DNA of 64,000 bases, taken from an uncultured Croceitalea sp. GTDB lineage: Bacteria > Bacteroidota > Bacteroidia > Flavobacteriales > Flavobacteriaceae. This document shows, one piece after another, positions 49,866 to 59,200 of the stretch. The notes below the pieces were generated by a model. The model worked only from the letters and a program-made list of their open reading frames with translations, had not been told where the DNA came from and ran no database searches. The translations under genes and the position numbers were made by a program. The stretch is from the NCBI GenBank assembly GCA_947495075.1, contig CANLXH010000001.1, positions 310,001 through 374,000 on the forward strand, read 5' to 3'. Numbering within the stretch: the stretch's first letter is position 1; the number at the start of each line of letters is the position of its first letter.

Positions 49866-52290
49866 TAGCTTATTACTGTTTTGTTTTACGATAACTATTT
49901 CTGGGCAGCTTACCGTTTCAGGAAAAGTAACTGGTAAGGAGGGAACACCTGTACAAGATGCAGAAGTATATCTAAAAGAAATACAACTATTAACAACCAC
50001 AAATTCCGAAGGAAATTTTGAGTTCAAATCTATTTCTGGAGGCAAGTATACGATTATTGTGTTTGCTTATGAATATGAAGTTTTTGAAAGAGAATTAACT
50101 TTTGATAAACCCTTTACAGTTGATATTGCTCTTGAGGCTATTGAAGCAAAACAACTTTCTGAAGTAGTCCTAACGCAACGAAGAGAGCAGGTTTTTGCAT
50201 TACAAAAACTTAAGAAAGTGGAGGGTACTGCCATATATGCCGGTAAAAAAAGTGAGGTGGTTCTTGTTGAGAACATCATAGGAAATACGGCTGCAAATAA
50301 TCCAAGACAAATTTACAGTCAGGTTGTGGGGCTTAATATTTATGAAAATGGCGATGCAGGTTTACAACTAAATATTGGAGGTAGAGGACTAGACCCAAAC
50401 CGTTCTGCAAATTTTACGGTAAGACAAAACGGTTATGATATTAGTGCAGATGCTTTAGGATATCCAGAAAGTTACTATACCCCACCTGCAGAAGCGTTAC
50501 AGGAAATACAAGTAGTAAGAGGAGCAGCATCCTTGCAATATGGTCCTCAGTTTGGCGGCTTAATTAATTTTAAGTTTAAAAAACCAAACCCTAATAAAGA
50601 GATAGAGTGGATTTCTAGGCAAACTTTGGGTTCTTTTGATTTAAAGACAAGTTTTAATAGCCTATCCGGTACTGTTGGTAATTTTAGTTATTATACCTAT
50701 TTTAACTACAAAGAGGGGAATGGTTTTCGTCCTAACTCTAATTTTAATAGTCGTAATTATTTTGGACAATTCAATTATCAATTATCAAAAAAAACAAAAC
50801 TGACTTTTGATGCTACGTTGTTTAATTATCTAGCAAAACAAGCAGGTGGTCTAACCGATGCACAGTTTATTGAAAATCCTGATTTTAGTAACCGAAATAG
50901 AAATTGGTTTGATATAGATTGGAAGTTATTCACTTTAAGACTAGAGCACCGTTTTTCTGAAAACACAGATTTTAGTGTTTATGTGTCGACTTTAGATGCT
51001 TCTAGAAAAGCGGTTGGTTTTAGAACTAATAGGGTATCACAACCAGATGTACCTAGTGAACCTCGCGAACTATTATCAGACGAGTTTAGAAATATTGCCG
51101 CAGAAGCACGTTTATTAAACCGTTACAAGATAGGGGATAAGGATGCGGTGTTTTTAATTGGTTCAAAATACTATCAGTCTTTTAATAACCAACGACAAGG
51201 ACCAGGGACTGCCGCTAATGGTCCTGAATTTAGTTTTGCTCAAGAAGAATTTCCAAACTATGAACGCCAATCTGCTTTTGAGTTTCCAAATTTAAACCTG
51301 GCTGTTTTTGGAGAAAATATTTTTAACATATCAGATAAATTTTCACTTACTCCGGGGTATCGTTTTGAATATATTAATACTGAAAGTGAAGGAAGTTTCC
51401 GTAGAATTTTACTTGACTTAGCTGGTAATCCTCTAGTAAATGAAGAAATCCCTGAAAACGCAGATTTTGAGAGAGGTTTTTTCCTTTTTGGTCTTGGAGC
51501 ATCATACAAGTTAAAACCTACTTTGGAAGCGTATGCTAACATTTCACAAAACTATCGTTCTGTTACTTTTAACGACATTCGGGTTGTTAATCCAACCTTA
51601 GTAGTAGACCCAAATATTACGGATGAAGATGGTTTTACCGCAGATATTGGCCTTAGAGGACGTTCTAACAATTTCTTTACCTACGATGTAAGTGTATTTG
51701 GATTGTTGTATAAAGATAGACTAGGTGAAATATTAGCCATCGATGATAGTGATAACTCTGTTTTTAGAAGAAGAGGAAATATTGGAGATGCTTTTATCTA
51801 TGGTTTAGAAACTTTTGCCGATGTAAATTTAAAAGAAGTGGCTTTTCCCTCTTTAGATAAATTAAAGTTGAACTATTTTCTAAACCTAGCCTTAACGAAT
51901 TCTGAGTATACAGATTCTGAAGAAAATAATGTAAGAGGCAATCAAGTGGAATTTATTCCCGAGATTAATTTAAAGACAGGTTTAAATTTTGGCTATGGTA
52001 ACTTGTTAGGAAGTATACAATACACCTATTTATCTGAACAATTTACAGATGCTACAAATGCTCCACAAGATGTAAATGACAACCAACGCGGTATTGAAGG
52101 AACAATACCAGCTTATGATATTTTAGATTTCTCTTTATCTTACACATATAAAAGATTTAAAATAGAAGCAGGAATCAATAACCTATTAGACAATAGTTAT
52201 TTTACTAGAAGGGCAACAGGTTATCCGGGTCCTGGTATAATACCTTCAGAACCAAGAACGTTTTACACTACCTTTCAATTTAAATTATAG
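49846..52290 (+). CDS. TonB-dependent outer-membrane receptor (FecA-like)
   Basis: An 814-residue outer-membrane receptor with signal peptide (MKLKVFSSLLLFCFTITISG), an N-terminal carboxypeptidase-regulatory-like beta domain (about 22-105), a plug domain (about 115-225, with EIQVVRGAASLQYGPQFGG) and a 22-strand barrel to the C-terminal FYTTFQFKL. It resembles Fe(III)-dicitrate-type receptors; the ligand is unproven. ATG at 49846 lies inside the HTTM 3' end and is preferred to an in-frame start at 49813 because only it begins with a proper signal peptide. Confidence 0.93.
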   Translation: MKLKVFSSLLLFCFTITISGQLTVSGKVTGKEGTPVQDAEVYLKEIQLLTTTNSEGNFEFKSISGGKYTIIVFAYEYEVFERELTFDKPFTVDIALEAIEAKQLSEVVLTQRREQVFALQKLKKVEGTAIYAGKKSEVVLVENIIGNTAANNPRQIYSQVVGLNIYENGDAGLQLNIGGRGLDPNRSANFTVRQNGYDISADALGYPESYYTPPAEALQEIQVVRGAASLQYGPQFGGLINFKFKKPNPNKEIEWISRQTLGSFDLKTSFNSLSGTVGNFSYYTYFNYKEGNGFRPNSNFNSRNYFGQFNYQLSKKTKLTFDATLFNYLAKQAGGLTDAQFIENPDFSNRNRNWFDIDWKLFTLRLEHRFSENTDFSVYVSTLDASRKAVGFRTNRVSQPDVPSEPRELLSDEFRNIAAEARLLNRYKIGDKDAVFLIGSKYYQSFNNQRQGPGTAANGPEFSFAQEEFPNYERQSAFEFPNLNLAVFGENIFNISDKFSLTPGYRFEYINTESEGSFRRILLDLAGNPLVNEEIPENADFERGFFLFGLGASYKLKPTLEAYANISQNYRSVTFNDIRVVNPTLVVDPNITDEDGFTADIGLRGRSNNFFTYDVSVFGLLYKDRLGEILAIDDSDNSVFRRRGNIGDAFIYGLETFADVNLKEVAFPSLDKLKLNYFLNLALTNSEYTDSEENNVRGNQVEFIPEINLKTGLNFGYGNLLGSIQYTYLSEQFTDATNAPQDVNDNQRGIEGTIPAYDILDFSLSYTYKRFKIEAGINNLLDNSYFTRRATGYPGPGIIPSEPRTFYTTFQFKL

Positions 52291-52293
52291 TAA

Positions 52294-52746
52294 ATGAAAA
52301 TTCTAAAGAAAATACTCGTAGCGGCCTTAATAATTTTAGTTGTAATCCAACTTTGGCGACCAGAAAAAAATAATGCGGAGTATCGTGAAGTAGCAGCATT
52401 TATAGCAGATACAAAACCAAGCACAGAAATCACGACTATTTTGGAGAGCAAATGTTATGATTGTCACAGCAATAGAACAGTATACCCATGGTATGCAGAA
52501 GTAGCTCCAATATCCTTATGGATTGCTGATCATATTGAAGAAGGGAATGAACATTTTAATGTTTCTAAATGGAGTAGCTATGATTTGGACAAAAAAGGCC
52601 ATAAGTTGGATGAACTTATTGAAGAAGTAGAAGAAGGACATATGCCCGAGGATGCTTATACTTGGTTACATGGTAAACTTACTGAAAACGAAAAAGAACA
52701 ATTAATTGGCTGGGCGAAACAAGCACGAATAGAAATCGCTAAATAA
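52294..52746 (+). CDS. Haem-binding domain protein (CxxCH)
   Basis: A 150-residue protein with an N-terminal membrane anchor (about 5-22) and a single haem-c attachment site CYDCHSN (Cys53-His57 region), followed by WYAEVAPISLWIADHIEEG, of the haem-binding domain family PF14376. It probably carries electrons or haem in the periplasm, perhaps reducing ferric iron after uptake; inferred. It ends the operon, 3 nt after the receptor stop, and is convergent with the DUF6686 gene. Confidence 0.88.
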   Translation: MKILKKILVAALIILVVIQLWRPEKNNAEYREVAAFIADTKPSTEITTILESKCYDCHSNRTVYPWYAEVAPISLWIADHIEEGNEHFNVSKWSSYDLDKKGHKLDELIEEVEEGHMPEDAYTWLHGKLTENEKEQLIGWAKQARIEIAK

Positions 52747-52754
52747 TTACAGCT

Positions 52755-53105
52755 TTAATTTGAGAATATTGGATACTCTATATCCTTTGATTTTAAAATA
52801 TTTGTTGTTTTCGAATCCATTTTTAGTAACCATTTAATTTCTAAAACTTCTTCCCGATTAACCAGTATAATAAAGCATTTGTGTCCAATAGAGATGGGTA
52901 TTTTTCTTTGATGTTGAGAACATATTAATTGGTTTTCCCAATAAACTACATCTAATTCTGTAATATGCTTTTTAAAAGTTTCTAACTCCCATTCATAAAA
53001 TTCAAAACACAAGTTATTAAACACAAGTTGGAAGAGTTTGCTATTGTTGCAGTAGGTTAAAATACCATTTTTAGAATTACTTATAGTTTTTAATGAAGGG
53101 CACAT
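52755..53105 (-). CDS. DUF6686 family protein
   Basis: A 116-residue cytosolic protein that I recognise, without certainty, as DUF6686. It has CxxxxT start residues (MCPSLKTISNSKNG), a cysteine pattern (TYCNNSK) and the C-terminal block KIPISIGHKCFIILVNREEV. Function unknown. ATG at 53105 is chosen; longer forms would run through its own promoter and operator. Its -7 box (53123-53130) and an inverted repeat (53134-53156) identical in type to those of the iron operon imply co-regulation with that operon, toward which it is transcribed. Confidence 0.75.
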   Translation of the reverse strand: MCPSLKTISNSKNGILTYCNNSKLFQLVFNNLCFEFYEWELETFKKHITELDVVYWENQLICSQHQRKIPISIGHKCFIILVNREEVLEIKWLLKMDSKTTNILKSKDIEYPIFSN

Positions 53106-53122
53106 AAATGTAATTATACATT

Positions 53123-53130
53123 CAAAGATA
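53123..53130 (-). promoter_or_regulatory. -7 promoter element of the DUF6686 gene
   Basis: Reads TATCTTTG on the minus strand, 18 nt before the ATG at 53105. The operator-like repeat lies 3 nt upstream, in the -33 region. Confidence 0.55.
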
Positions 53131-53133
53131 ATA

Positions 53134-53156
53134 TTATTAAGAATAAGTCTAAATAA
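53134..53156. promoter_or_regulatory. Operator-like inverted repeat (site 3)
   Basis: TTATTAA (53134-53140), 9 nt (GAATAAGTC), TAAATAA (53150-53156). Third copy of the TTATTTA-N9-TAAATAA repeat, one mismatch; its N9 closely matches that of site 1. It overlaps the -33 region of the DUF6686 promoter, which fits repression. Confidence 0.55.
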
Positions 53157-53210
53157 ATATAACAAATATTTATTATAATTTGACTGTCGTTTTCCTTGAA
53201 TTAAAATGAG

Positions 53211-53218
53211 TATCTTTG
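53211..53218 (+). promoter_or_regulatory. -7 promoter element of guaB
   Basis: TATCTTTG, an exact consensus match 23 nt before the guaB ATG at 53242. Confidence 0.6.
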
Positions 53219-53221
53219 CAC

Positions 53222-53240
53222 GCAATTAATCCGTAATTGC
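53222..53240. promoter_or_regulatory. Inverted repeat in the guaB leader
   Basis: GCAATTA (53222-53228), 5 nt, TAATTGC (53234-53240), ending 1 nt before the ATG and covering the predicted transcription start. It could be an operator for a purine regulator or an RNA hairpin that gates translation. Confidence 0.4.
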
Positions 53241-53241
53241 A

Positions 53242-54714
53242 ATGGAAGCCCACCTAAATAAAATTCTTGGCGAAGGCCTTACTTACGACGATGTTCTTTT
53301 AGTACCCGCTTTTTCAGAAGTACTGCCAAGAGAAGTAAGCATTAAGTCTAAATTCACTAGAAATATTACTATTAATGTTCCTATTGTATCTGCAGCTATG
53401 GATACGGTGACGGAGTCTAAAATGGCCATTGCTATAGCACAAGAAGGTGGTATTGGGGTTTTGCATAAGAACATGACCATTGAACAGCAAGCATTAAAAG
53501 TGCGCAAAGTAAAACGCGCAGAAAGTGGGATGATAATGGACCCCGTCACAATGCCTTTAAGTTCTATGGTTAGTGATGCAAAAGCAAATATGAAGGAGCA
53601 TAGTATTGGTGGAATTCCAATAGTTGACGATGCGGGAAAATTAATTGGTATTGTTACCAATCGTGATTTAAGGTTTGAAAAAAACAATGAGAGGCCAATT
53701 GCAGAGGTTATGACTTCAGAAAACCTGGTAACCGCAGGTGAAGGAACTTCACTTTCTGAAGCTGAAGATATTCTACAAGAGCATAAAATTGAAAAACTAC
53801 CAGTAGTAGATAAAGATTATAAACTGGTAGGTCTTATCACATTTAGAGATATTACAAAACTTACTCAAAAACCAATTGCTAATAAAGATCAATACGGAAG
53901 GCTTCGCGTAGCTGCTGCATTAGGAGTTACTGGAGATGCAGTGGATAGAGCAGAAGCGTTGGTGAATGCAGGCGTAGATGCTGTGGTTATAGATACAGCT
54001 CATGGGCACACAAAAGGTGTTGTATCGGTTTTAAAAGAAGTTAAAAGTAAATTTCCTAATCTAGACGTGATAGTAGGTAATATTGCTACTGGCGAAGCAG
54101 CAAAATACTTAGTTGAAGCTGGCGCAGATGCTGTAAAAGTGGGTATAGGACCTGGTTCTATTTGTACCACACGTGTTGTTGCTGGTGTTGGTTTTCCTCA
54201 ATTTTCAGCAGTATTAGAAGTAGCGGCGGCCATTAAAGGCTCTGGAGTTCCAGTTATTGCGGATGGTGGCATTAGATACACTGGAGATATTCCTAAAGCT
54301 ATTGCGGCAGGTGCTGATACAGTAATGTTAGGTTCACTTTTGGCAGGTACAAAAGAATCTCCTGGCGAAACTATTATTTATGAAGGACGAAAGTTTAAAA
54401 GCTATCGTGGTATGGGTTCAGTTGAAGCAATGAAACAAGGGTCTAAAGACCGTTACTTCCAAGATGTAGAGGACGATATCAAAAAATTGGTCCCTGAGGG
54501 TATCGTAGGGCGTGTTCCTTACAAAGGAGATTTGTTTGAGAGTATTCATCAATTTGTAGGTGGTTTACGTGCTGGTATGGGATATTGTGGTGCCAGAGAC
54601 ATTGAAATCTTAAAGGAAACCGGGCGCTTTGTAAAAATCACGGCAAGTGGGATTAATGAAAGTCATCCACATGATGTTACCATAACTAAAGAGAGTCCTA
54701 ATTACAGTCGTTGA
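53242..54714 (+). CDS. guaB: Inosine-5'-monophosphate dehydrogenase
   Basis: A 490-residue NAD enzyme that oxidises IMP to XMP, the committed step of GMP synthesis. The TIM barrel (about 8-95 and 205-490) is interrupted by two CBS domains (about 95-205). The catalytic Cys loop is [17 protein letters not shown] and the flap region has the Arg-Tyr of the [11 protein letters not shown] neighbourhood. Length is normal. It has a strong -7 box and a leader inverted repeat. Confidence 0.96.
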   Translation: MEAHLNKILGEGLTYDDVLLVPAFSEVLPREVSIKSKFTRNITINVPIVSAAMDTVTESKMAIAIAQEGGIGVLHKNMTIEQQALKVRKVKRAESGMIMDPVTMPLSSMVSDAKANMKEHSIGGIPIVDDAGKLIGIVTNRDLRFEKNNERPIAEVMTSENLVTAGEGTSLSEAEDILQEHKIEKLPVVDKDYKLVGLITFRDITKLTQKPIANKDQYGRLRVAAALGVTGDAVDRAEALVNAGVDAVVIDTAHGHTKGVVSVLKEVKSKFPNLDVIVGNIATGEAAKYLVEAGADAVKVGIGPGSICTTRVVAGVGFPQFSAVLEVAAAIKGSGVPVIADGGIRYTGDIPKAIAAGADTVMLGSLLAGTKESPGETIIYEGRKFKSYRGMGSVEAMKQGSKDRYFQDVEDDIKKLVPEGIVGRVPYKGDLFESIHQFVGGLRAGMGYCGARDIEILKETGRFVKITASGINESHPHDVTITKESPNYSR

Positions 54715-54770
54715 TATGCTTGGTCAAGCAACCTTTATTCTTTTTTTTCATCTTTAAAATAAAGATAAAA

Positions 54771-55199
54771 ATGAAAAAGGCTTTTTTAGCTTCCATCCTA
54801 ATTTTATTATTTTCATGTAGTGATGATAATCAAGTGTTTGAATCAACTGAACAGTTGGTGGGTACATGGTTACTAATAGAACAGTATGCAGACCCTGGTG
54901 ATGGTAGTGGTGAATACAAACCAGTTAATAGTGATAGAATAGTTACTTTTAATGCTAATGGAACATATTCTTCAAATGGTTCTTTTTGTAATCTTTTTAT
55001 AGATAGTAATGAAGACGTTAGTGGGAATTATGAAATAAATCTTAACGACTTATCTAAATATTCTTCTGAAAACTTTTTAATTCCTGAAGGTTGCTCTTTT
55101 GAAGATGGCCGAGTTTTTATTCATTTTGAAGGAAATAACTTAATCTTAAGTTATTTGTGTATAGAAGGTTGCGGACAAAAATATCGTAAGATTAATTAA
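54771..55199 (+). CDS. Lipocalin-like lipoprotein
   Basis: A 142-residue lipoprotein (lipobox LLFSC, Cys14) with an N-terminal LVGTWLLIEQYADPGDGSGE segment and beta-strand pattern resembling the small lipocalin-like (DUF4488/DUF4923-type) domains of Bacteroidota. Four Cys lie in the mature part (FCNLF, GCSFED, LCIEGCGQK), which could make disulfides. ATG at 54771 is preferred to a start at 54711 inside guaB. Function unknown. Confidence 0.7.
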   Translation: MKKAFLASILILLFSCSDDNQVFESTEQLVGTWLLIEQYADPGDGSGEYKPVNSDRIVTFNANGTYSSNGSFCNLFIDSNEDVSGNYEINLNDLSKYSSENFLIPEGCSFEDGRVFIHFEGNNLILSYLCIEGCGQKYRKIN

Positions 55200-55374
55200 C
55201 TACGATTAAACTCTTCCTCATCGGTAACTAATCAATAATAGTTAGTTCAAATAAAAATCATTACTTTTTGTAACAAGTTTGGTGGGATTTAGTCTCATTG
55301 AAACAATAGTACTACTATCGTCTAAAACCAACGATATATAGAATCATTTAACTAAAACCAACTAATCTTTACAA

Positions 55375-56262
55375 ATGGATTTACAAATTGAGAACCTAAG
55401 TAAAACGTATTCAAATGGCGTTCAAGCATTAAAAAATGTCAACTTAACCATCCCTAGAGGTATGTTTGGTCTTTTAGGACCAAATGGAGCAGGTAAATCC
55501 TCGCTAATGCGAACTCTTGCAACCTTGCAACAAGCAGATGAGGGTTCAGTTATGTTGGGTGATATAGACGTTTTAAAAGACAAGGAAAAGGTTCGTGAAA
55601 TATTGGGATACCTACCACAAGAGTTTGGAGTATACCCAAAAGTTAACTCTTATAATATGCTTAACCATATTGCTTCACTAAAGGGTGTATCTAGTAAAGG
55701 TGAACGCAAAGATTTAGTAGAATCTCTTCTTACTAAAACTAATCTCTGGCATGTACGCAATAAGAGTTTAGGAACATACTCTGGTGGTATGAAACAACGA
55801 TTTGGTATTGCACAAGCATTAATTGGAGATCCAAGGCTAATTATTGTGGATGAACCCACTGCTGGTCTAGACCCAGCAGAACGCGTGCGTTTTCATAATT
55901 TATTAAGTGAGATTGGAGAAAATACGATAGTTATTTTATCAACCCATATTGTAGAAGATATCTCTAATCTTTGTAATAATATGGCAATTATCTGTTTAGG
56001 GGAAGTTGTTGCAAAAGGCAACCCTGCTGAACTTACCCAAGCAGTAAAAGGTAGAGTGTGGAAAAAATCTATTGAAAAAACTGAACTTGAAAATTATAAA
56101 TCAGACTTGCAAGTAATATCTACTCACTTAAAAGCAGGTAAGACTGTTATTCATGTGATAAGTGATAATCAGCCAGACAAAACCTTTGAGGCAAGCACAG
56201 CTAATCTAGAAGATGTTTACTTTACTGAGATAACATCACGAATGGAAACTATTTCCGCATAA
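55375..56262 (+). CDS. ABC transporter ATPase, partner of the permease-M1 protein
   Basis: A 295-residue ABC ATPase: Walker A GPNGAGKSS (near 37), signature YSGGMKQRFG, Walker B LIIVDEPTAGLDP and switch His in STHIVED. The C-terminal extension (about 220-295) is that of ABC-2/gliding-type exporters. It is encoded 30 nt before the large permease-M1 gene, with which it must form the transporter. The substrate is unknown, and it could power peptide or lipid movement coupled to the fused peptidase. Confidence 0.92.
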   Translation: MDLQIENLSKTYSNGVQALKNVNLTIPRGMFGLLGPNGAGKSSLMRTLATLQQADEGSVMLGDIDVLKDKEKVREILGYLPQEFGVYPKVNSYNMLNHIASLKGVSSKGERKDLVESLLTKTNLWHVRNKSLGTYSGGMKQRFGIAQALIGDPRLIIVDEPTAGLDPAERVRFHNLLSEIGENTIVILSTHIVEDISNLCNNMAIICLGEVVAKGNPAELTQAVKGRVWKKSIEKTELENYKSDLQVISTHLKAGKTVIHVISDNQPDKTFEASTANLEDVYFTEITSRMETISA

Positions 56263-56292
56263 TTGTTTACTAACTACTAAAACTTTACAATT

Positions 56293-59200
56293 ATGTTTAA
56301 AGAAATATTCTTATTTGAAATTAGATATCGTCTAAAAAGACCAGCTACTTGGGCTTACTTTGGAATACTTTTAGTATTTGGATTATTTGTAGCTATTGGC
56401 GATAATGGACCGGCATCCGAAAAAGTTTTTGTTAATGCTCCAGTTGCTATAGCTAGTACATTAGCAACCATAAGTATTTTTGCAATTATGATAGCAAGTG
56501 CTATCATGGGAGTACCTGTTTATCGTGATATTGAGCATAAAACAGAGAATTATTTTTTCTCTTACCCAATAACAGAGAAAGGATATATTTTAGGTCGCTT
56601 TTTTGGTTCTATGACTACCCTATTTTTAGTTAGTTTAGGCTTACATATAGGGTTGATACTTGGAGCTTTAATAGGTCCTTATGCTGGTTATGTTGAAGCG
56701 GAACGCTATACGTTTTTAAACCTATGGCACTATATACAACCAACCATAACTGTTTACTGGACTAACCTATTTTTTGCAGGATGTATCTTTTTTGCTTTGG
56801 TAAGTTTAACTAAAAGAGTAATGCTTGCTTATGCAGGTGGGGCTATTTTATTTATTACCTATTTGGTTACCTTAACGCTAACTCAAGATATAGAGAATAA
56901 AACGCTAACCAGTTTATTGGATCCGTTTGGTTTTACGAGTTTAAGTAATATTATCCAATACTGGACGCCAGAAGAACAAAATACAAGACTAATTCCTTTT
57001 GAGGGAATGCTTGTTTGGAATAGATTATTATGGGTTGGACTCGGAGTATTATTATTTCTATTTACCTTATTTAAGTTTGATTTTCAATCTTTCCTCAATA
57101 AAAACTTTAGTAGCAAAAAGAAAAAAACTGTAGTTGATGAAGTTAAGCCGGGTGCTGCATTAACTAAAATACCTTCAGTAAACAAAATCTTTTCAAAAGG
57201 ACTTAATGTAAGACTGTTGTTTAAGCTAGCTTTTATGGAGTTTAAGAATATTATTTCTGATAACTTTTTTAAAGCGATTTTTATTGCTGCGGTTGCCTTT
57301 CTGTTTTTTGATGGTTGGTTTGGAGCTCCCATTTATGGTACACCATCTTTACCACTTACCTATTATATGTTAGAGGTAAAAGATTTTACATATATCATAC
57401 TCATTTTCATACTAATCGTATTTATGACTGGTGAAGTTTTGCATCGTGAACGTGGTGTTAACTATGACCAAATTTTTGGTTCTCTGCCCATACCTAATCG
57501 TATTGTATATGGCTCAAAATTTCTGGCTTTAGTGATGGTGAGCTTTATTCTTGTGAATATGATTTTGATAAGCGGAGTTTTAAATCAGGTTTTAAAAGGC
57601 TATTTCAATTTTGAATTCGATAAATACTTTACTGATTTATACTTGTTCGAATTTCCAAAATATATCTGTTTTGTAATGTTGGCTTTCTTTGTTCATTCCA
57701 TAGTAACCAAAAAATTTCTAGGACATGTAGTAGCTATTTCAATTTGGGTGCTTTTATTTGGTTTAAATGCAATGGCAGATATTGATAATAATCTGTATTT
57801 GTATAGCTATGCTCCGGGTTATACAGTGAGTGATATGAATGGTTTTGGACATTTTAGTAAAGCACTACTATGGTTTAAAACATACTGGTTAGCTTGTGGC
57901 GCTATATTAACTGTAATTGGTTATTTATTTTGGAAAAGAGGGACAGATTCTGGTAGAAAAGCAAGATGGAGTTTGGCTAAGAGTCGTTTAAATTGGAAAT
58001 CTATAGGAACTTTGGTAACACTTCTTATTGTTTTTGTGGGTACTGGTGCTTTTATTAATCATAATACTAAAACAATTAATAAGTATAGAACCAGTGATGA
58101 AGGAACTATTGGTAGAGCAGAATATGAAAAAGAATTAAACAAGTTCGATAAAATTGCGCAACCAAAAGTTATTGATGTAAAGCTCAAGGCTGATTTAGTT
58201 CCAGAAGAACGTTCTGCAAATATTAGTACTGTTCTTACAATAGTAAATAAGACAAACGAAACTATTGATAAACTTCACTTAAACTGGGGAGCAGAAGGTC
58301 TTTTAAAGAAAGAAGTAACTCAGTTTTTAATTGAAGATAAAGAGCCAAAATTAGATAAAGAGTATAAGGATTATGGTTATCAGATTTATAGTTTCGATGC
58401 ACCAATGAATCCTGGAGATACACTTACTATGAAATTAGGAATAGCAGCTGCTTACAAAGGTTTTCCAAATGAAGGTTCAGGCTCTGCAATTGTTTATAAC
58501 GGTACTTTTTTAAACGATGGATTTTTCCCATCCTTTGGTTATAGTAGTCAGGGAGAACTATCTAGCGATCAAGACCGAAAGAAATATGAACTACCTGTAA
58601 AAGAGTATCAACTTCCTGAGCAAACAGATGCTTGGGGTACTAGTAATTTATTATTTAATGACGATGCTGATTACATCACTTTTGAAGGGACAGTAAGTAC
58701 AGCTCCTAATCAGATAGCTATTTTACCAGGCTATTTGCAGAAGGAGTGGGAAGAGAATGGAAGAAAATACTTCACCTACAAAATGGAGGGAGAACTAGAT
58801 TTCTTTTATAACATTTCTTCTGCCGAGTATGCTGTGCATCGTGAAGTTTGGACAGGTAAACAGGGTGAAAAAGTAAACATTGAAATTTTTCATCACCCTT
58901 CGCATACGTATAATTTAGACCGTTTTGTAAATGGAGTAAAGAAGTCAATGGATTACTTTACAGAAAACTATGGACCATACCAGTATAGACAAATACGTAT
59001 TCTTGAGTTTCCAAGGTATAGCACATTTGCGCAATCTTTTCCTAATACTGTCCCCTTTGCAGAAAGTTTTGGCTGGGTAGGTGATTTTAGTGACCCTAAT
59101 AACTTGGATTACGTATTTACGGTAACATCACATGAAGTTGCCCATCAATGGTGGGGTCATCAAATTACACCTTCTGCAACGCGAGGCGCAAATCAGATAT

